This document shows positions 24,607 to 33,093 of a stretch of 39,262 bases of DNA, piece by piece. The stretch spans positions 1 through 39,262 of the forward strand of contig CANJYE010000028.1 in assembly GCA_947479055.1 (NCBI GenBank), written 5' to 3'. The notes beneath the pieces were generated by a model. It worked only from the letters and a program-made list of their open reading frames with translations. It was not told where the DNA came from and did no database searches. How positions within the stretch are numbered: the first letter of the stretch is position 1; each line of letters starts with the position of its first letter. This DNA is from Erythrobacteraceae bacterium. GTDB lineage: Bacteria > Pseudomonadota > Alphaproteobacteria > Sphingomonadales > Sphingomonadaceae. A program made the translations under genes and the position numbers.

Positions 24607-25689
24607 CTAGATTCGCAAGCCCGCCGTCTGCAACCGCGGCAGCAGGTCGCGGTGATAGCGCGCAATCCCGTCCTCGAAATCAGGCCAGGACAGCGCCAGG
24701 CCGTCCAGCCCCAGATCGGAGAGCTGCCTGATCTGCGCCACCACCTCATCCGGCGTGCCGATCACCGGCCAGCCGCCGAAGGTCAGAACGATCCGTTCGA
24801 TCACTTCGGGATTGTCGATGATGCTGCTGGCATTGGCGAGCAGCACGCGGGCCACGTTGCGTGCGCCCTCCCAGTCACCCACCTCGTGCACCAGGTAATG
24901 GTAATAGCCATCGACCTCTTCCTGGGTATCCCGGCACAGGATGGTGATGTTGGCCATCACCGTCACCTGATCCTTGCCCGCCTCCTTCGCGGCGTTGCGC
25001 ACCTGCGCCACCTGATCAGCAGCCGTATCAAGGCTGAAGATGTTGATATAGTTGATGTCCGCGAACTTGGCGGCAAAGGCGCTGCCGTGCTTGCTGTTGC
25101 CGGCATTCATCACCATCGGGAACGGCTGCTGGATCGGCCTGGGATTGCCATAGGCACCCTTGAGATTGAAGAAGCGGCCCTGATGGTCGAAGGCATCCTC
25201 CGTCCAGACCCGGCGGACGATTTCCATCCATTCCTCGGCATAGGCATAGCGATCCTCGTTCGGCAGCCATTCCACGCCGAACATCTCGATCTCCTGCTCG
25301 ACATAGCCGGCCACCACGTTGAGCCCGAACCGCCCGTTCGAGATATGATCGATCGTCACCGCTTCCTTGGCCATGCGAACAGGGTGGGTGGACTGGACAT
25401 GGACCGTGGCGAAGACCGAGATCGTCTTGGTCACCGCCGCCACGCCCGCCGCCCAGGTGCAGGTTTCAAAGCAGCGGTCATTGTGGTTGGAGGCACCGCC
25501 GAAGCCGACCCAGCGCGAGATCGGAATCATTGCGTCCAGCCCGGCGGCCTCGGCCGCCTGCGCGATCCGCACAGTTTCCGGCCAGGTGACCTGAATCCGC
25601 TGCGGCGAGGTCGAGACGTTGCAGCCGCCCAGGACATTGGCCCCGAACACGACCAGCTTGAAGGGATTGGGATTATCCAGCAACCTCAT
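24607..25689 (-). CDS. Luciferase-like flavin monooxygenase (SfnG/RutA type)
   Basis: A 360-residue LLM-class monooxygenase. Typical segments are TVHVQSTHPVRMAKEAVTID, GRFGLNVVAGYVEQEIEMFG, DRYAYAEEWMEIV, and FPMVMNAGNSKHGSAFAAKF. This pattern matches FMNH2-dependent enzymes such as dimethylsulfone and pyrimidine monooxygenases (SfnG, RutA). It should oxidise a heteroatom or a carbonyl compound with FMNH2 from a reductase, but no reductase gene is in the window. The start at 25689 lies 7 bases after GAGAGG; GTG and ATG alternatives exist at 25704 and 25695. It diverges from an SDR gene. Confidence 0.9.
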   Translation of the reverse strand: MRLLDNPNPFKLVVFGANVLGGCNVSTSPQRIQVTWPETVRIAQAAEAAGLDAMIPISRWVGFGGASNHNDRCFETCTWAAGVAAVTKTISVFATVHVQSTHPVRMAKEAVTIDHISNGRFGLNVVAGYVEQEIEMFGVEWLPNEDRYAYAEEWMEIVRRVWTEDAFDHQGRFFNLKGAYGNPRPIQQPFPMVMNAGNSKHGSAFAAKFADINYINIFSLDTAADQVAQVRNAAKEAGKDQVTVMANITILCRDTQEEVDGYYHYLVHEVGDWEGARNVARVLLANASSIIDNPEVIERIVLTFGGWPVIGTPDEVVAQIRQLSDLGLDGLALSWPDFEDGIARYHRDLLPRLQTAGLRI

Positions 25690-25751
25690 TTGCATGCCTC
25701 TCACTATGTTCTATGCGCAATAAGATGGCGGCGTAGCGGGGCAGAACCGGG

Positions 25752-25782
25752 TGGGCAAACGCTCCCTGCCCAAACTTTGACA
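25752..25782 (+). promoter_or_regulatory. Dyad and TTGACA box upstream of the 25847 operon
   Basis: TGGGCA (25752-25757) is mirrored by TGCCCA (25767-25772), directly upstream of a perfect -35 hexamer TTGACA (25777-25782). With a 17-base spacer the -10 position reads AAAAGA, a weak match. The site is well placed for a regulated promoter of the SDR/SnoaL/monooxygenase/amidohydrolase operon. Confidence 0.35.
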
Positions 25783-25846
25783 ACTGCGCGTGCAAACCCA
25801 AAAGACGGTGGTTCCGGACCGCCGCAGGACATGGGAAAGATGCAGG

Positions 25847-26698
25847 ATGAGCCAACCGGACCAAGCTCTTGCGGGTATGACCGCCTTTATCACCGGCGGC
25901 AGCGGCGCGATTGCGGAGGCGAGCGCGCTGTGCCTGCTGCGCGACGGGGCAAGCGTGGTGCTGATCGCCCGCCAGCCCGAACCCCTTGCGGAAACCCGCA
26001 CCCGGCTGCTGGCTGCCTGCCCTGAAGGCGAGGTGGTGACGATCGCGGGCGATTGCCTCGATCCCGACACCGTCCGCGCCGCGCTGGCCGATGCCCATGC
26101 GCTACATGGCCGACTGGACATCATCGTGCCGACTGTCGGCCAGGGCGAGTTGCGCCCGATCATGCTGCACGATGTGGAGAGCTTCCGGGGCGATTGGGAA
26201 CGCAATGTCATCTCCGCCTTCATCGCCGTGCGCTATGGCGCGCCGCTGATGACGGGAGGCGGGGCGATCACCTGCATTTCCTCGATCGTGTCGAGCGTGC
26301 CCACGCGCTGGATGTCGGCCTATTCGACCGCCAAGGGAGGGCTGGAAAGCTTCGTGCGCGGCGCGGCGGAAGAACTGGCCGCAGCGCGCATCAGGGTCAA
26401 CGCGGTCAAGCCCGGGCTCACCCGCAGCCGGTTGCGCGGCGCGATCTTCGACGATCCACCGATGCTGGCGCGGATGCTGGCGGAAACCCCGCTCGGCCGC
26501 GCGGGCGAGCCGGGCGATATCGGCGCGGCGGTGCGGTTCCTGTCCGGGCCGGAAGCAAGCTGGATCACCGGCCAGTGCTATGCGGTGGACGGCGGCAATT
26601 CGCTGCGCAAGAATGCCGATCTGCGCGACTATGCCGCCCGCGTCTTTGGCGAGGATGCAATGCGCCGGATCGAGAGCGGGGAACTTTCCGGGTTCTGA
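25847..26698 (+). CDS. Divergent SDR-family protein (paralogue B)
   Basis: A 283-residue SDR-like protein, the same length as and clearly related to the protein at 18790. The glycine motif is TGGSGAIAEAS (Ala where TGxxxGIG has Gly). The NNAG element is replaced by IIVPTVGQGELRPI; the SDR at 18790 has MIVQGIGGGRFRPI at the same place. Ser (CISS) and YSTAK are present. It ends with ITGQCYAVDGGNSLRKNADL and an acidic/basic tail. The ATG at 25847 follows GCAGG. The SnoaL gene starts 25 bases after its stop, heading toward the amidohydrolase. Confidence 0.88.
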   Translation: MSQPDQALAGMTAFITGGSGAIAEASALCLLRDGASVVLIARQPEPLAETRTRLLAACPEGEVVTIAGDCLDPDTVRAALADAHALHGRLDIIVPTVGQGELRPIMLHDVESFRGDWERNVISAFIAVRYGAPLMTGGGAITCISSIVSSVPTRWMSAYSTAKGGLESFVRGAAEELAAARIRVNAVKPGLTRSRLRGAIFDDPPMLARMLAETPLGRAGEPGDIGAAVRFLSGPEASWITGQCYAVDGGNSLRKNADLRDYAARVFGEDAMRRIESGELSGF

Positions 26699-26723
26699 AC
26701 CAGGCACGATTGGGAGAGAGACG

Positions 26724-27257
26724 ATGCCGCAGGCCATGAGCCTCGAACAACAGGTCCGCTACCTGCTCGACCGGGCGGAGATTGCCGATGTGATGGGCCG
26801 CTACTGCCTCGGCATGGACCTGCGCGACTGGGAGATGTACCGCAGTTGCTGGACCGGCGACGTCACTTTCGACGTCGATGATTTCGGCTTTGACGATGCG
26901 CCGTCCGGCCCGCTCGGGATCGACACCTGGATCGCCAGTCTGCAGGCCTTCTTCGCCCGGCTGGAACGCAGCCAGCATGTCAAATATCCGGTCAGCTACG
27001 CCTTCGATGGCGACCGTGCGGAGGTCTATGCCATCATGCAGGGCAAGCACTGGCGGACACGGGCCGATGGCGAACCCTTGCAGACGGTGGTCGGCTATTA
27101 CCGCGACCTCTATCTGCGTACGCCCGATGGCTGGAAGATGTCCGCCAGCAAGGAAGTGCTGTTCTGGAACGAAGGCGATTTCGCGGTAATCGAGCCGGGG
27201 ATGGACGACATGCTCGGCGTTCTGCGCGCCGCAAGGCAGTCGGGAGGCAAGCAATGA
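26724..27257 (+). CDS. SnoaL-like protein (2)
   Basis: A 177-residue NTF2-fold protein. The helical N-terminus YLLDRAEIADVMGRYCLGMD with the following RDWEMYRSCWTGDVTFD is typical of SnoaL_4. The core strands are VKYPVSYAFDGDRAEVYAIM and YYRDLYLRTPDGWKMSASK. It could be a dehydratase, isomerase or ring hydroxylase accessory. GGGAGAGAG precedes the ATG at 26724. Its stop overlaps the start of the following monooxygenase by ATGA (27254-27257), so it is tightly coupled. Confidence 0.87.
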   Translation: MPQAMSLEQQVRYLLDRAEIADVMGRYCLGMDLRDWEMYRSCWTGDVTFDVDDFGFDDAPSGPLGIDTWIASLQAFFARLERSQHVKYPVSYAFDGDRAEVYAIMQGKHWRTRADGEPLQTVVGYYRDLYLRTPDGWKMSASKEVLFWNEGDFAVIEPGMDDMLGVLRAARQSGGKQ

Positions 27258-28162
27258 CCATGCAGATCGGTGTCGCATTGCCAAGCCATCTGGGCCTGCC
27301 CGATCCGCTGGAACTGGTCGACATGGCCGTAGAGGCGGAGGAGTTGGGCTTCGATGTCGTCTGGCTGGGCGAACATGTGTTCAATTCCGGCTATATCCGC
27401 GACCGGCTGGGCGATCTGCCCTATTATGCCCCGCTGCCGCTGCTGGCCTTCATCGCCGCCCGCACCAGCCGGATCAGGCTGGGCACCTCGGTGCTGGTGC
27501 TGCCCAATCACCACCCGGCCACGCTTGCGAAGTTCCTCGTCAATCTCGACCAGTTGAGCGGGGGCCGGGTGATTGCCGGGGTCGGCTGCGGCGGCAACAA
27601 GCCGGAGTTCGAGGAGATGGGCCTCGATTTCGCGGCGCGCGGACGGATCACCAACGAGATGCTCGAAGTGATGCACGCGCTGTTCACGCAGCCACGGGCC
27701 AGCCACCATGGCGAATACTGGAACTTTGACGATGTGATCTTCTCGCCCAAGCCGGTGCAGGACCCCTTCCCGATCTGGGTCGGCGGCATGTTCGACAGCG
27801 CGCCGAGCCTGCGCCGCACCGCGCTTTACGGCACAGGCTGGCAACCGGCCGGCCTCTCGCCCTCTGAACTGGCGGAAGCGGCAGGAAGAATCCGGGCGAT
27901 GGCCGCAGAAGCCGGGCGCGATCCCGCCCTGATTCAGGTCAGCGCCTGCCTCGCGGTCGATTATGGCGAGCCGCTGTCGTTCGAGGCGGAGCGCAAGACC
28001 CTGATCAGCAGCAAGGACCCGCGAGGCATGGCAGCGGAGCTGCGTGTCTGGCGGGACCACGGCGCCGATGACGTGATGCTGCGGCTCAATACCCCGGACA
28101 TCGCGCTGGTCCGTTCCGAACTGAAGCGGATCGGGCGGGATGTGCTGCCGCTGTTGCGGTAG
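27254..28162 (+). CDS. Luciferase-like monooxygenase, F420-type (LLM)
   Basis: A 302-residue TIM-barrel oxidoreductase. Family features: VALPSHLGLPDP and DVVWLGEHVF near the N-terminus, TSRIRLGTSVLVLPNHHP, LDQLSGGRVIAGVGCGGNKPEF, and FPIWVGGMFDSAPSLRRTALYGTGW. This matches the LLM-class F420-dependent oxidoreductase subgroup. Sphingomonads are not generally F420 producers, so FMN use is possible (inference). Translationally coupled to the SnoaL gene by ATGA; the amidohydrolase follows after 73 bases. Confidence 0.9.
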   Translation: MTMQIGVALPSHLGLPDPLELVDMAVEAEELGFDVVWLGEHVFNSGYIRDRLGDLPYYAPLPLLAFIAARTSRIRLGTSVLVLPNHHPATLAKFLVNLDQLSGGRVIAGVGCGGNKPEFEEMGLDFAARGRITNEMLEVMHALFTQPRASHHGEYWNFDDVIFSPKPVQDPFPIWVGGMFDSAPSLRRTALYGTGWQPAGLSPSELAEAAGRIRAMAAEAGRDPALIQVSACLAVDYGEPLSFEAERKTLISSKDPRGMAAELRVWRDHGADDVMLRLNTPDIALVRSELKRIGRDVLPLLR

Positions 28163-28185
28163 CGACAAGGCCCTTGCCAGAATCG

Positions 28186-28220
28186 CGGAATTGCATAGGG
28201 CTTGCTTCATCCTAATTCCG
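28186..28220. promoter_or_regulatory. 7-bp inverted repeat upstream of amidohydrolase
   Basis: CGGAATT (28186-28192) is mirrored exactly by AATTCCG (28214-28220) across a 21-base spacer, ending directly before the GAGGAG ribosome site of the amidohydrolase. The spacer contains TTGCATAGGG overlap (28191-28200), a ten-base string also found at 32219-32228 before the first tandem SDR. It may be a regulated promoter or an mRNA hairpin. Confidence 0.35.
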
Positions 28221-28235
28221 ACGAGGAGAATACCC

Positions 28236-29366
28236 ATGAAGCCGTTCATCTTCAGCGCCGACGCGCATCTGGCCGAACCGCCAGACCTCTACAAGGACGG
28301 CATGCCCGCCCATCTCAAGGACTGGGCGCTGTGGACCGATGCCGATGAAAAGAACATCATCATCATGTTGGGCGACAAGCCGATCCTGAAGGTTTACCGC
28401 AACTTCCACGACCACAAGACCGGCGAACTGGGCTGCGAGGACGTGCGCCGACTGGGTGGCCGCAATCTCGACATGCGGTTGAAGGACATGGAACGCGACG
28501 GCGTCGATGCCGAGCTGTGCTATCCCGGCGTCGGTCTCACCGCTGGCCTGATCACCGATGCCGAAGCGCTGAAGCACACCTGCCGGATCTACAACGACTG
28601 GGCCTGGTCCTATCTCGATGGCCTGCACGAGAAGCTGATCGCGGCCGCGATGATTCCGCATATCGACATCGACGATGCCGTGGCGGAATGCGAGCGGGTG
28701 ATCGCCATGGGCTATCGCACCATCATGCTCCCTTCGGTCCTGCCGCCGGAATCGCCACAGTACAACGATCCGGTGTGGGACCGCGTGTTTGCGCTTTGCG
28801 CCAAGCATGAAGTGCCGATCTGCATTCACACGTCGAGCGGGTTCAAGAACATCCGCCCAATGCGCGGGCCGGGCGCGGCGGTGTATAATTACACCACGCT
28901 GATGTGCGACGCGATCAACGTCATCACGCTGCTGACCACCGGCGGTGTGCTGGATCGCAATCCGGGCGCGAAGATCCTGCTTAGCGAATACGGGGCCGGC
29001 TGGCTGCTGGCGCTGGGCGAGCGCATGGACGAAGGCTATTTCGGCCACGCGCCGATGGTCCAGCCCAAGCTCAACCGCCTGCCCAGCCAGATCGTGCGCG
29101 AACAGGTGGTGCTGTGCATGCAGAACGATGTCGGCTCGCTCAAGACCCTGCGCGAACAGGGCCTCGAAACGGTGGTCTTCGCCACCGACTATCCGCACAG
29201 CGAAGGGACCTTCCCCTATTCGATGGAACTGGTCGGCCGGATGTTCGATGATGTGCCGGAACTGACGCAGGAAGAACGCGAAGCCGTGCTGGGCCTGACC
29301 GCGTGCAAGCTGTTCAAGGTCGACCCGGACAAGGCACGCGCGGCCAGGCTGCCGAAAGCAGCCTGA
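28236..29366 (+). CDS. Amidohydrolase family 2 (ACMSD-like) metal hydrolase
   Basis: A 376-residue TIM-barrel amidohydrolase. Metal and catalytic residues: His11 in SADAHLAEP (DxH arrangement), His198 (PICIHTSSG), Glu251 (SEYGAGW) and Asp318 (FATDYPHSEG). This is the Amidohydro_2 branch, which includes non-oxidative decarboxylases and ring-opening hydrolases. In a catabolic cluster it may cleave a C-C bond or decarboxylate a ring-cleavage product (inference). AGGAG lies 6 to 7 bases before the ATG at 28236. It is the last gene of the 25847 operon; a strong terminator follows. Confidence 0.92.
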   Translation: MKPFIFSADAHLAEPPDLYKDGMPAHLKDWALWTDADEKNIIIMLGDKPILKVYRNFHDHKTGELGCEDVRRLGGRNLDMRLKDMERDGVDAELCYPGVGLTAGLITDAEALKHTCRIYNDWAWSYLDGLHEKLIAAAMIPHIDIDDAVAECERVIAMGYRTIMLPSVLPPESPQYNDPVWDRVFALCAKHEVPICIHTSSGFKNIRPMRGPGAAVYNYTTLMCDAINVITLLTTGGVLDRNPGAKILLSEYGAGWLLALGERMDEGYFGHAPMVQPKLNRLPSQIVREQVVLCMQNDVGSLKTLREQGLETVVFATDYPHSEGTFPYSMELVGRMFDDVPELTQEEREAVLGLTACKLFKVDPDKARAARLPKAA

Positions 29367-29385
29367 GGCGGGTTGGGAGTAATTG

Positions 29386-29423
29386 AAAGGGCCGGGAACC
29401 GAAGGCGGGTTTCCGGCCCTTTT
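29386..29423 (+). terminator. Rho-independent terminator after amidohydrolase
   Basis: AAAGGGCCGGGAACC (29386-29400) pairs with GGTTTCCGGCCCTTT (29408-29422) in a 15-bp stem with one G-T pair and a GAAGGCG loop, followed by TTT-GC-TT. It lies 20 bases after the amidohydrolase stop and closes the 25847-29366 operon. Confidence 0.9.
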
Positions 29424-29515
29424 GCTTGGCGAATTCGACGATTGCCTAATTAAGCAGGAAAAGGGAGAAATTCTGAATTTATTGCGGACATTTGCAAGTC
29501 AGGTATGAAGCACAA

Positions 29516-29788
29516 ATGCGAGCAGCGAACATAATAGCCGGCTTGGCAATCGTGCTCTGGTTTGGGCTGGCGCTAGTTGGTCGAGAGCTTGTGATTGGCG
29601 CGGGATACGCGGACGCGGAAAAGATCAATGGCTATTTCGCTTGGCCGATGTTCGTGGTGATGGCCCTTCTTACGTGCGCTTGGATCTGCAACGCCTGTAA
29701 CCGCTGGCCTTGGCTGCTTGGCTTAGCCTCGGCAGCGTCCTTGCTAGTCCTCTTTCCATACTTCATGCTCTTTTCTGGGGGCATCTGA
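29516..29788 (+). CDS. Possible small membrane protein
   Basis: A frame from an ATG at 29516 gives 90 residues with three hydrophobic stretches (about 5-25, 39-60, 65-85), each flanked by charged residues, for example GRELVIGAGYADAEKINGYFAWP. A TTG alternative is at 29492. No clear Shine-Dalgarno is visible and the local G+C is lower than in the neighbours, so it may be acquired DNA or a chance frame. It stands alone between the terminator and the SDR gene. I do not recognise a family. Confidence 0.4.
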   Translation: MRAANIIAGLAIVLWFGLALVGRELVIGAGYADAEKINGYFAWPMFVVMALLTCAWICNACNRWPWLLGLASAASLLVLFPYFMLFSGGI

Positions 29789-29829
29789 TTGCGGCATTCT
29801 GCCACTTTCCCCCTTCCCGAATTACATCC

Positions 29830-29849
29830 CAATCGCAAACCCCCGATTG
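29830..29849. promoter_or_regulatory. Inverted repeat upstream of SDR 29908
   Basis: CAATCG (29830-29835) is mirrored by CGATTG (29844-29849) with an 8-base spacer, 58 bases before the SDR start. It is a short dyad with weak support as an operator. Confidence 0.25.
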
Positions 29850-29907
29850 CCCCCGCCCCGCTTTTCCGCTTCACTCCTGCCGACAGAATCGATCAGGGAG
29901 AGATGCA

Positions 29908-30684
29908 ATGGACATGGCAGGCAAGGTCGCCCTGGTGCTGGGGGCTTCGGCAGAGGGCGGGACCGGGTGGGCGACCGCCGAGATGCTGGCGGCGCGCGGC
30001 GCGAAGGTGGTCGTCGCGGCGCGGCGGGAAGCGCCGATCAAGAAACTGGCCAACAAGATCGGCGGCCATGGCGTGGTGTGCGATGCCGGCAGCGAGGCGC
30101 AGATCTCTACGCTGGTGCAGGAAACGCTCACCACTTACGGCAAGATCGACCTCGCGGTGAACTGCGCCTTTGCGCAGGCCGACGGCTTCATCCGCAATGT
30201 CGATGATGCAGCGATGCGCGCCTCGTTCGACGTCAATTTCTTCGGCCACGTCTATTTCATCCGCCACGTCGCCGAGGCGATGAACCCGGGTGGGGCAATC
30301 ACCCTCATTTCCAGCTTCGCCGCGCACCAGCCGGTCTATGCCCGCACCGCCTATGGTTGCGGCAAGGCAGCAATGGACAGCCTGGTGCGCTATGCCGCCG
30401 TCGAATACGGGCCGCAGGGCATCAGGGTGAACTCGATCCTGCCCGGCCCGATCAAGACCGTGGCCGCGACCTATCTGTTCGAACAGCCAGGCATGGAGGA
30501 AGCCTTCTGCCGCGAAATTCCGCTCGGCCGGGTGGGCGAGCCGGAGGATTTCGCCGAGACCATCATCAATCTCTACCATTCGAGCTACATCACCGGGGTC
30601 AATCTCCACGCCAGCGGCGGGATGCACATGAACCGCGTGCCCCGGCCGGAAGAAATGCCGGGCAAGCTGGCCCAGCTGGACTGA
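29908..30684 (+). CDS. SDR-family oxidoreductase
   Basis: A 258-residue SDR. The cofactor motif is GASAEGGTGWATAE, longer than the standard TGxxxGxG, and NNAG is replaced by VNCAFAQAD. The catalytic tetrad otherwise reads ISSFAAHQP with Ser 13 residues before Tyr in YGCGK. It ends GGMHMNRVPRPEEMPGKL. GGGAGAG lies 5 bases before the ATG at 29908. It is monocistronic and converges on the MFS transporter gene six bases away. Confidence 0.9.
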   Translation: MDMAGKVALVLGASAEGGTGWATAEMLAARGAKVVVAARREAPIKKLANKIGGHGVVCDAGSEAQISTLVQETLTTYGKIDLAVNCAFAQADGFIRNVDDAAMRASFDVNFFGHVYFIRHVAEAMNPGGAITLISSFAAHQPVYARTAYGCGKAAMDSLVRYAAVEYGPQGIRVNSILPGPIKTVAATYLFEQPGMEEAFCREIPLGRVGEPEDFAETIINLYHSSYITGVNLHASGGMHMNRVPRPEEMPGKLAQLD

Positions 30685-30690
30685 GCCCGA

Positions 30691-32022
30691 TCAGGAAAGC
30701 CACGACCTGGCGGCAATCGTGGTGCGCATCGGCCCCCGGCCGAGCAGGCAGAACAGTGTGGCAAGGGCCATGATCGAGGCGGCAAAGATGCTCATCGACC
30801 AGCCGACCCGGGCATCGTCGCCAAAGCCATATTGGGTGATCGCAGCCACGATCATCGGCCCGGTCAGCGAGCCGAGCAGATTGAGCCCGATCAGGTAGAC
30901 GGAGGACAGCTTGCCCCGCAATTCGGTCGGCGTGGCAATCTGCAGCGCGGCAGCGGCGATCCCGGGATAGCTGACCACGCAGAACAGCGCGCCGTTGAAC
31001 AGTACCAGCGTCAGCCAGGCATCGTTGACCAGATAGGCCGCGCAGCCCAGCACACCGGCTATGGGGCACAGCACCGAAAACCACCGCAGATGCGCGTCAT
31101 GCATACCGCGCTTGAACAGCCGGTCCACTGCCCAGCCATGCAGCACCAGCGCGGGGACCGAAACCCCGATCTGGGTCAACCCCAGCCAAGCCCCGATCGC
31201 GGCGGGTTGCCAGCCGTGAATGCGCCCCAGGAACGCCGGGTTCCACGCCAGCAGGCCGACTATGAACGATATGCAGCAGGCAAAGGCGAGATTGTGGAGC
31301 ACGTAAAACCGCCAGTTGCGCCGGTAATGCCGCCAGGCCAGCGCAAAATCGCCTTCCTGCTGTTCCACCGGGCGCAGCTTGTTGCGATGGCGGGGAAGCG
31401 CGAAAATGATGAAAACCAGGACCAGCCCGGGCAGCCCGGTCAGCAGAAAAGCCTGCCGCCACGGCGCCAGCCCGGCCATTCCCGGCACGTCCAGCCCGCC
31501 CGCGCCCGATGCCCATTCCACCACCATGCCGCCGAGCACAAACGACATGCCCGCGCCGATGTTCGCTCCAATCACGAACAGCGACATCGGCAGGGCCAGC
31601 CGCTCCGCCGGGAAATTGTCGGCGATGGTGGCGAAGGCGGAAGGTTGCAGCGTCGCTTCCCCCGCGCCCACACCGGCCCGCGCCGCGAACATCTGGGCAA
31701 AGCTGCCGGCCAGGCCCGATGCGGCGGCGCAGATGCTCCAGAACAACGTGCCCCAGAAGATGATCGCACGTCGGCTGACCCGGTCGACCAGCCAGCCGAT
31801 CGGCAGGCTGGCCAGCACGAAGAACAGCGAAAACGCCGCGCCCTGCAGTGCACCGATCTCCATTTCCGAAAAGCCGAGGTCGTGCTTGATCGGTCCGACC
31901 AGCAAAGCCATCATCTGCCGGTCGAGCGTGCCGAAACCATAGAGCAGCGTCAGGATCAGCACGATCCCCCAGCGTCGCAGCGGCGAGAGCGCGGGAATAT
32001 CGGCAGATGATTGGTCGGACAT
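30691..32022 (-). CDS. MFS transporter (spinster-like)
   Basis: A 443-residue transporter with twelve predicted transmembrane helices. The motif A-like loop is GWLVDRVSRRAI after helix 2, preceded by LYGFGTLDRQMMALLVGPIK in helix 1. The motif-C-like GANIGAGMSFVLGG follows. This is a spinster/MFS_1 subfamily common in sphingomonad catabolic clusters as an aromatic or organic acid importer. Here it is the only transporter of the window. The start at 32022 follows GGAGAGG; the upstream frame to 32130 lacks a site. It diverges from the tandem SDR/hydantoinase operon. Confidence 0.92.
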   Translation of the reverse strand: MSDQSSADIPALSPLRRWGIVLILTLLYGFGTLDRQMMALLVGPIKHDLGFSEMEIGALQGAAFSLFFVLASLPIGWLVDRVSRRAIIFWGTLFWSICAAASGLAGSFAQMFAARAGVGAGEATLQPSAFATIADNFPAERLALPMSLFVIGANIGAGMSFVLGGMVVEWASGAGGLDVPGMAGLAPWRQAFLLTGLPGLVLVFIIFALPRHRNKLRPVEQQEGDFALAWRHYRRNWRFYVLHNLAFACCISFIVGLLAWNPAFLGRIHGWQPAAIGAWLGLTQIGVSVPALVLHGWAVDRLFKRGMHDAHLRWFSVLCPIAGVLGCAAYLVNDAWLTLVLFNGALFCVVSYPGIAAAALQIATPTELRGKLSSVYLIGLNLLGSLTGPMIVAAITQYGFGDDARVGWSMSIFAASIMALATLFCLLGRGPMRTTIAARSWLS

Positions 32023-32272
32023 TGCGCGGGCAGCCTCTCCTTGCGCGGGCGACCCCGCTGTTCCTATGCCTTGTCGCGCCACCGCGCCGGATGGCGGAAA
32101 GGCGGGCGCGCGGTCAAGCGGTCCCCTCATGCCAGCGCAGGAACGGGCTGCAAATCTTTATATTCCTCGTCAAATCCCAAACATGCCGCTCCTTTCCCCG
32201 GAGGCGCGCAGACAGGCGTTGCATAGGGTGGCGGCGAACTGCATGTTGCGACCCAATTGGTGGGAGAGTGAC

Positions 32273-33079
32273 GTGGATCTGGGACTTGCGGGCAAGCGCG
32301 CCCTGGTGACGGGCAGTACGGCAGGCATCGGCGCAGCAACGGTCAGGGAACTGGCCGCCGAAGGCGCGCGCGTGGCGGTGCATGGCCGCAATGCCGAACG
32401 GGCCGAGGCGATTGCCGCCGATATCCGCGCGGCGGGCGGCGAAGCAATCCTGGCCCTGGGCGATCTGTCGACCCGCGATGGCTGCAATGCGGTGATCGCA
32501 GCGGTCGAGGCGGCGTTCGGCGGGCTCGATATCCTGGTCAACAACGCGGGCGGATCGGAAAACCCCTCGCGCACCTGGGCTGATGTGGAGTGGGAGGATT
32601 TCCTCGAGAATTTCGAGCTCAACACCGGCTCGGCCTTCCGCCTGATCAAGCATTTCCTGCCGGGCATGAAGGCGCAGAAATGGGGCCGGATCATCCAGTT
32701 CTCCAGCACCGGCGCGACCATGCCCGCCGCCCATACCGAGCCATCCTACAACGCGGTCAAGGCCAGCCTGATCACCCTGACCACCAGCCTTTCCAAGACC
32801 GTCGCCCGCCACGGGATCACCGTCAACTGCGTCACCCCCGGCGCGGTCGACACCCCGGTCTACCGCAAGTTCGTCACCAATCTGCCGCCATTCCAGGACA
32901 AGCCGATCGAGGAGATCAACAGGACCCTCGCGAAGCGCTGGGCAATCCCGGCCGGGCATCTGGGCGAACCCGAAGACCTCGCCCCCGCCGTCGCCTTCCT
33001 CTGCAGCGGGCAGGCGGACTGGATCACCGGCGTCAATCTGCGGATCGACGGCGGCATGAGCTATTTCATCAACACCTGA
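32273..33079 (+). CDS. SDR-family oxidoreductase, tandem copy 1
   Basis: A 268-residue SDR starting with GTG at 32273 (GGGAGAG about 5 bases upstream). Cofactor motif TGSTAGIG, NNAG present, active site SST...YNAVK with Ser 14 residues before Tyr. It has the same length as the next gene and matches it along its whole length, from MDL-x-L-x-GKRALVTGS to the end GGM-x-x-FIN, so the two are a tandem duplication. Fourteen bases separate it from copy 2. Both precede the hydantoinase pair. Confidence 0.92.
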   Translation: MDLGLAGKRALVTGSTAGIGAATVRELAAEGARVAVHGRNAERAEAIAADIRAAGGEAILALGDLSTRDGCNAVIAAVEAAFGGLDILVNNAGGSENPSRTWADVEWEDFLENFELNTGSAFRLIKHFLPGMKAQKWGRIIQFSSTGATMPAAHTEPSYNAVKASLITLTTSLSKTVARHGITVNCVTPGAVDTPVYRKFVTNLPPFQDKPIEEINRTLAKRWAIPAGHLGEPEDLAPAVAFLCSGQADWITGVNLRIDGGMSYFINT

Positions 33080-33093
33080 GGCGGACACGAACC

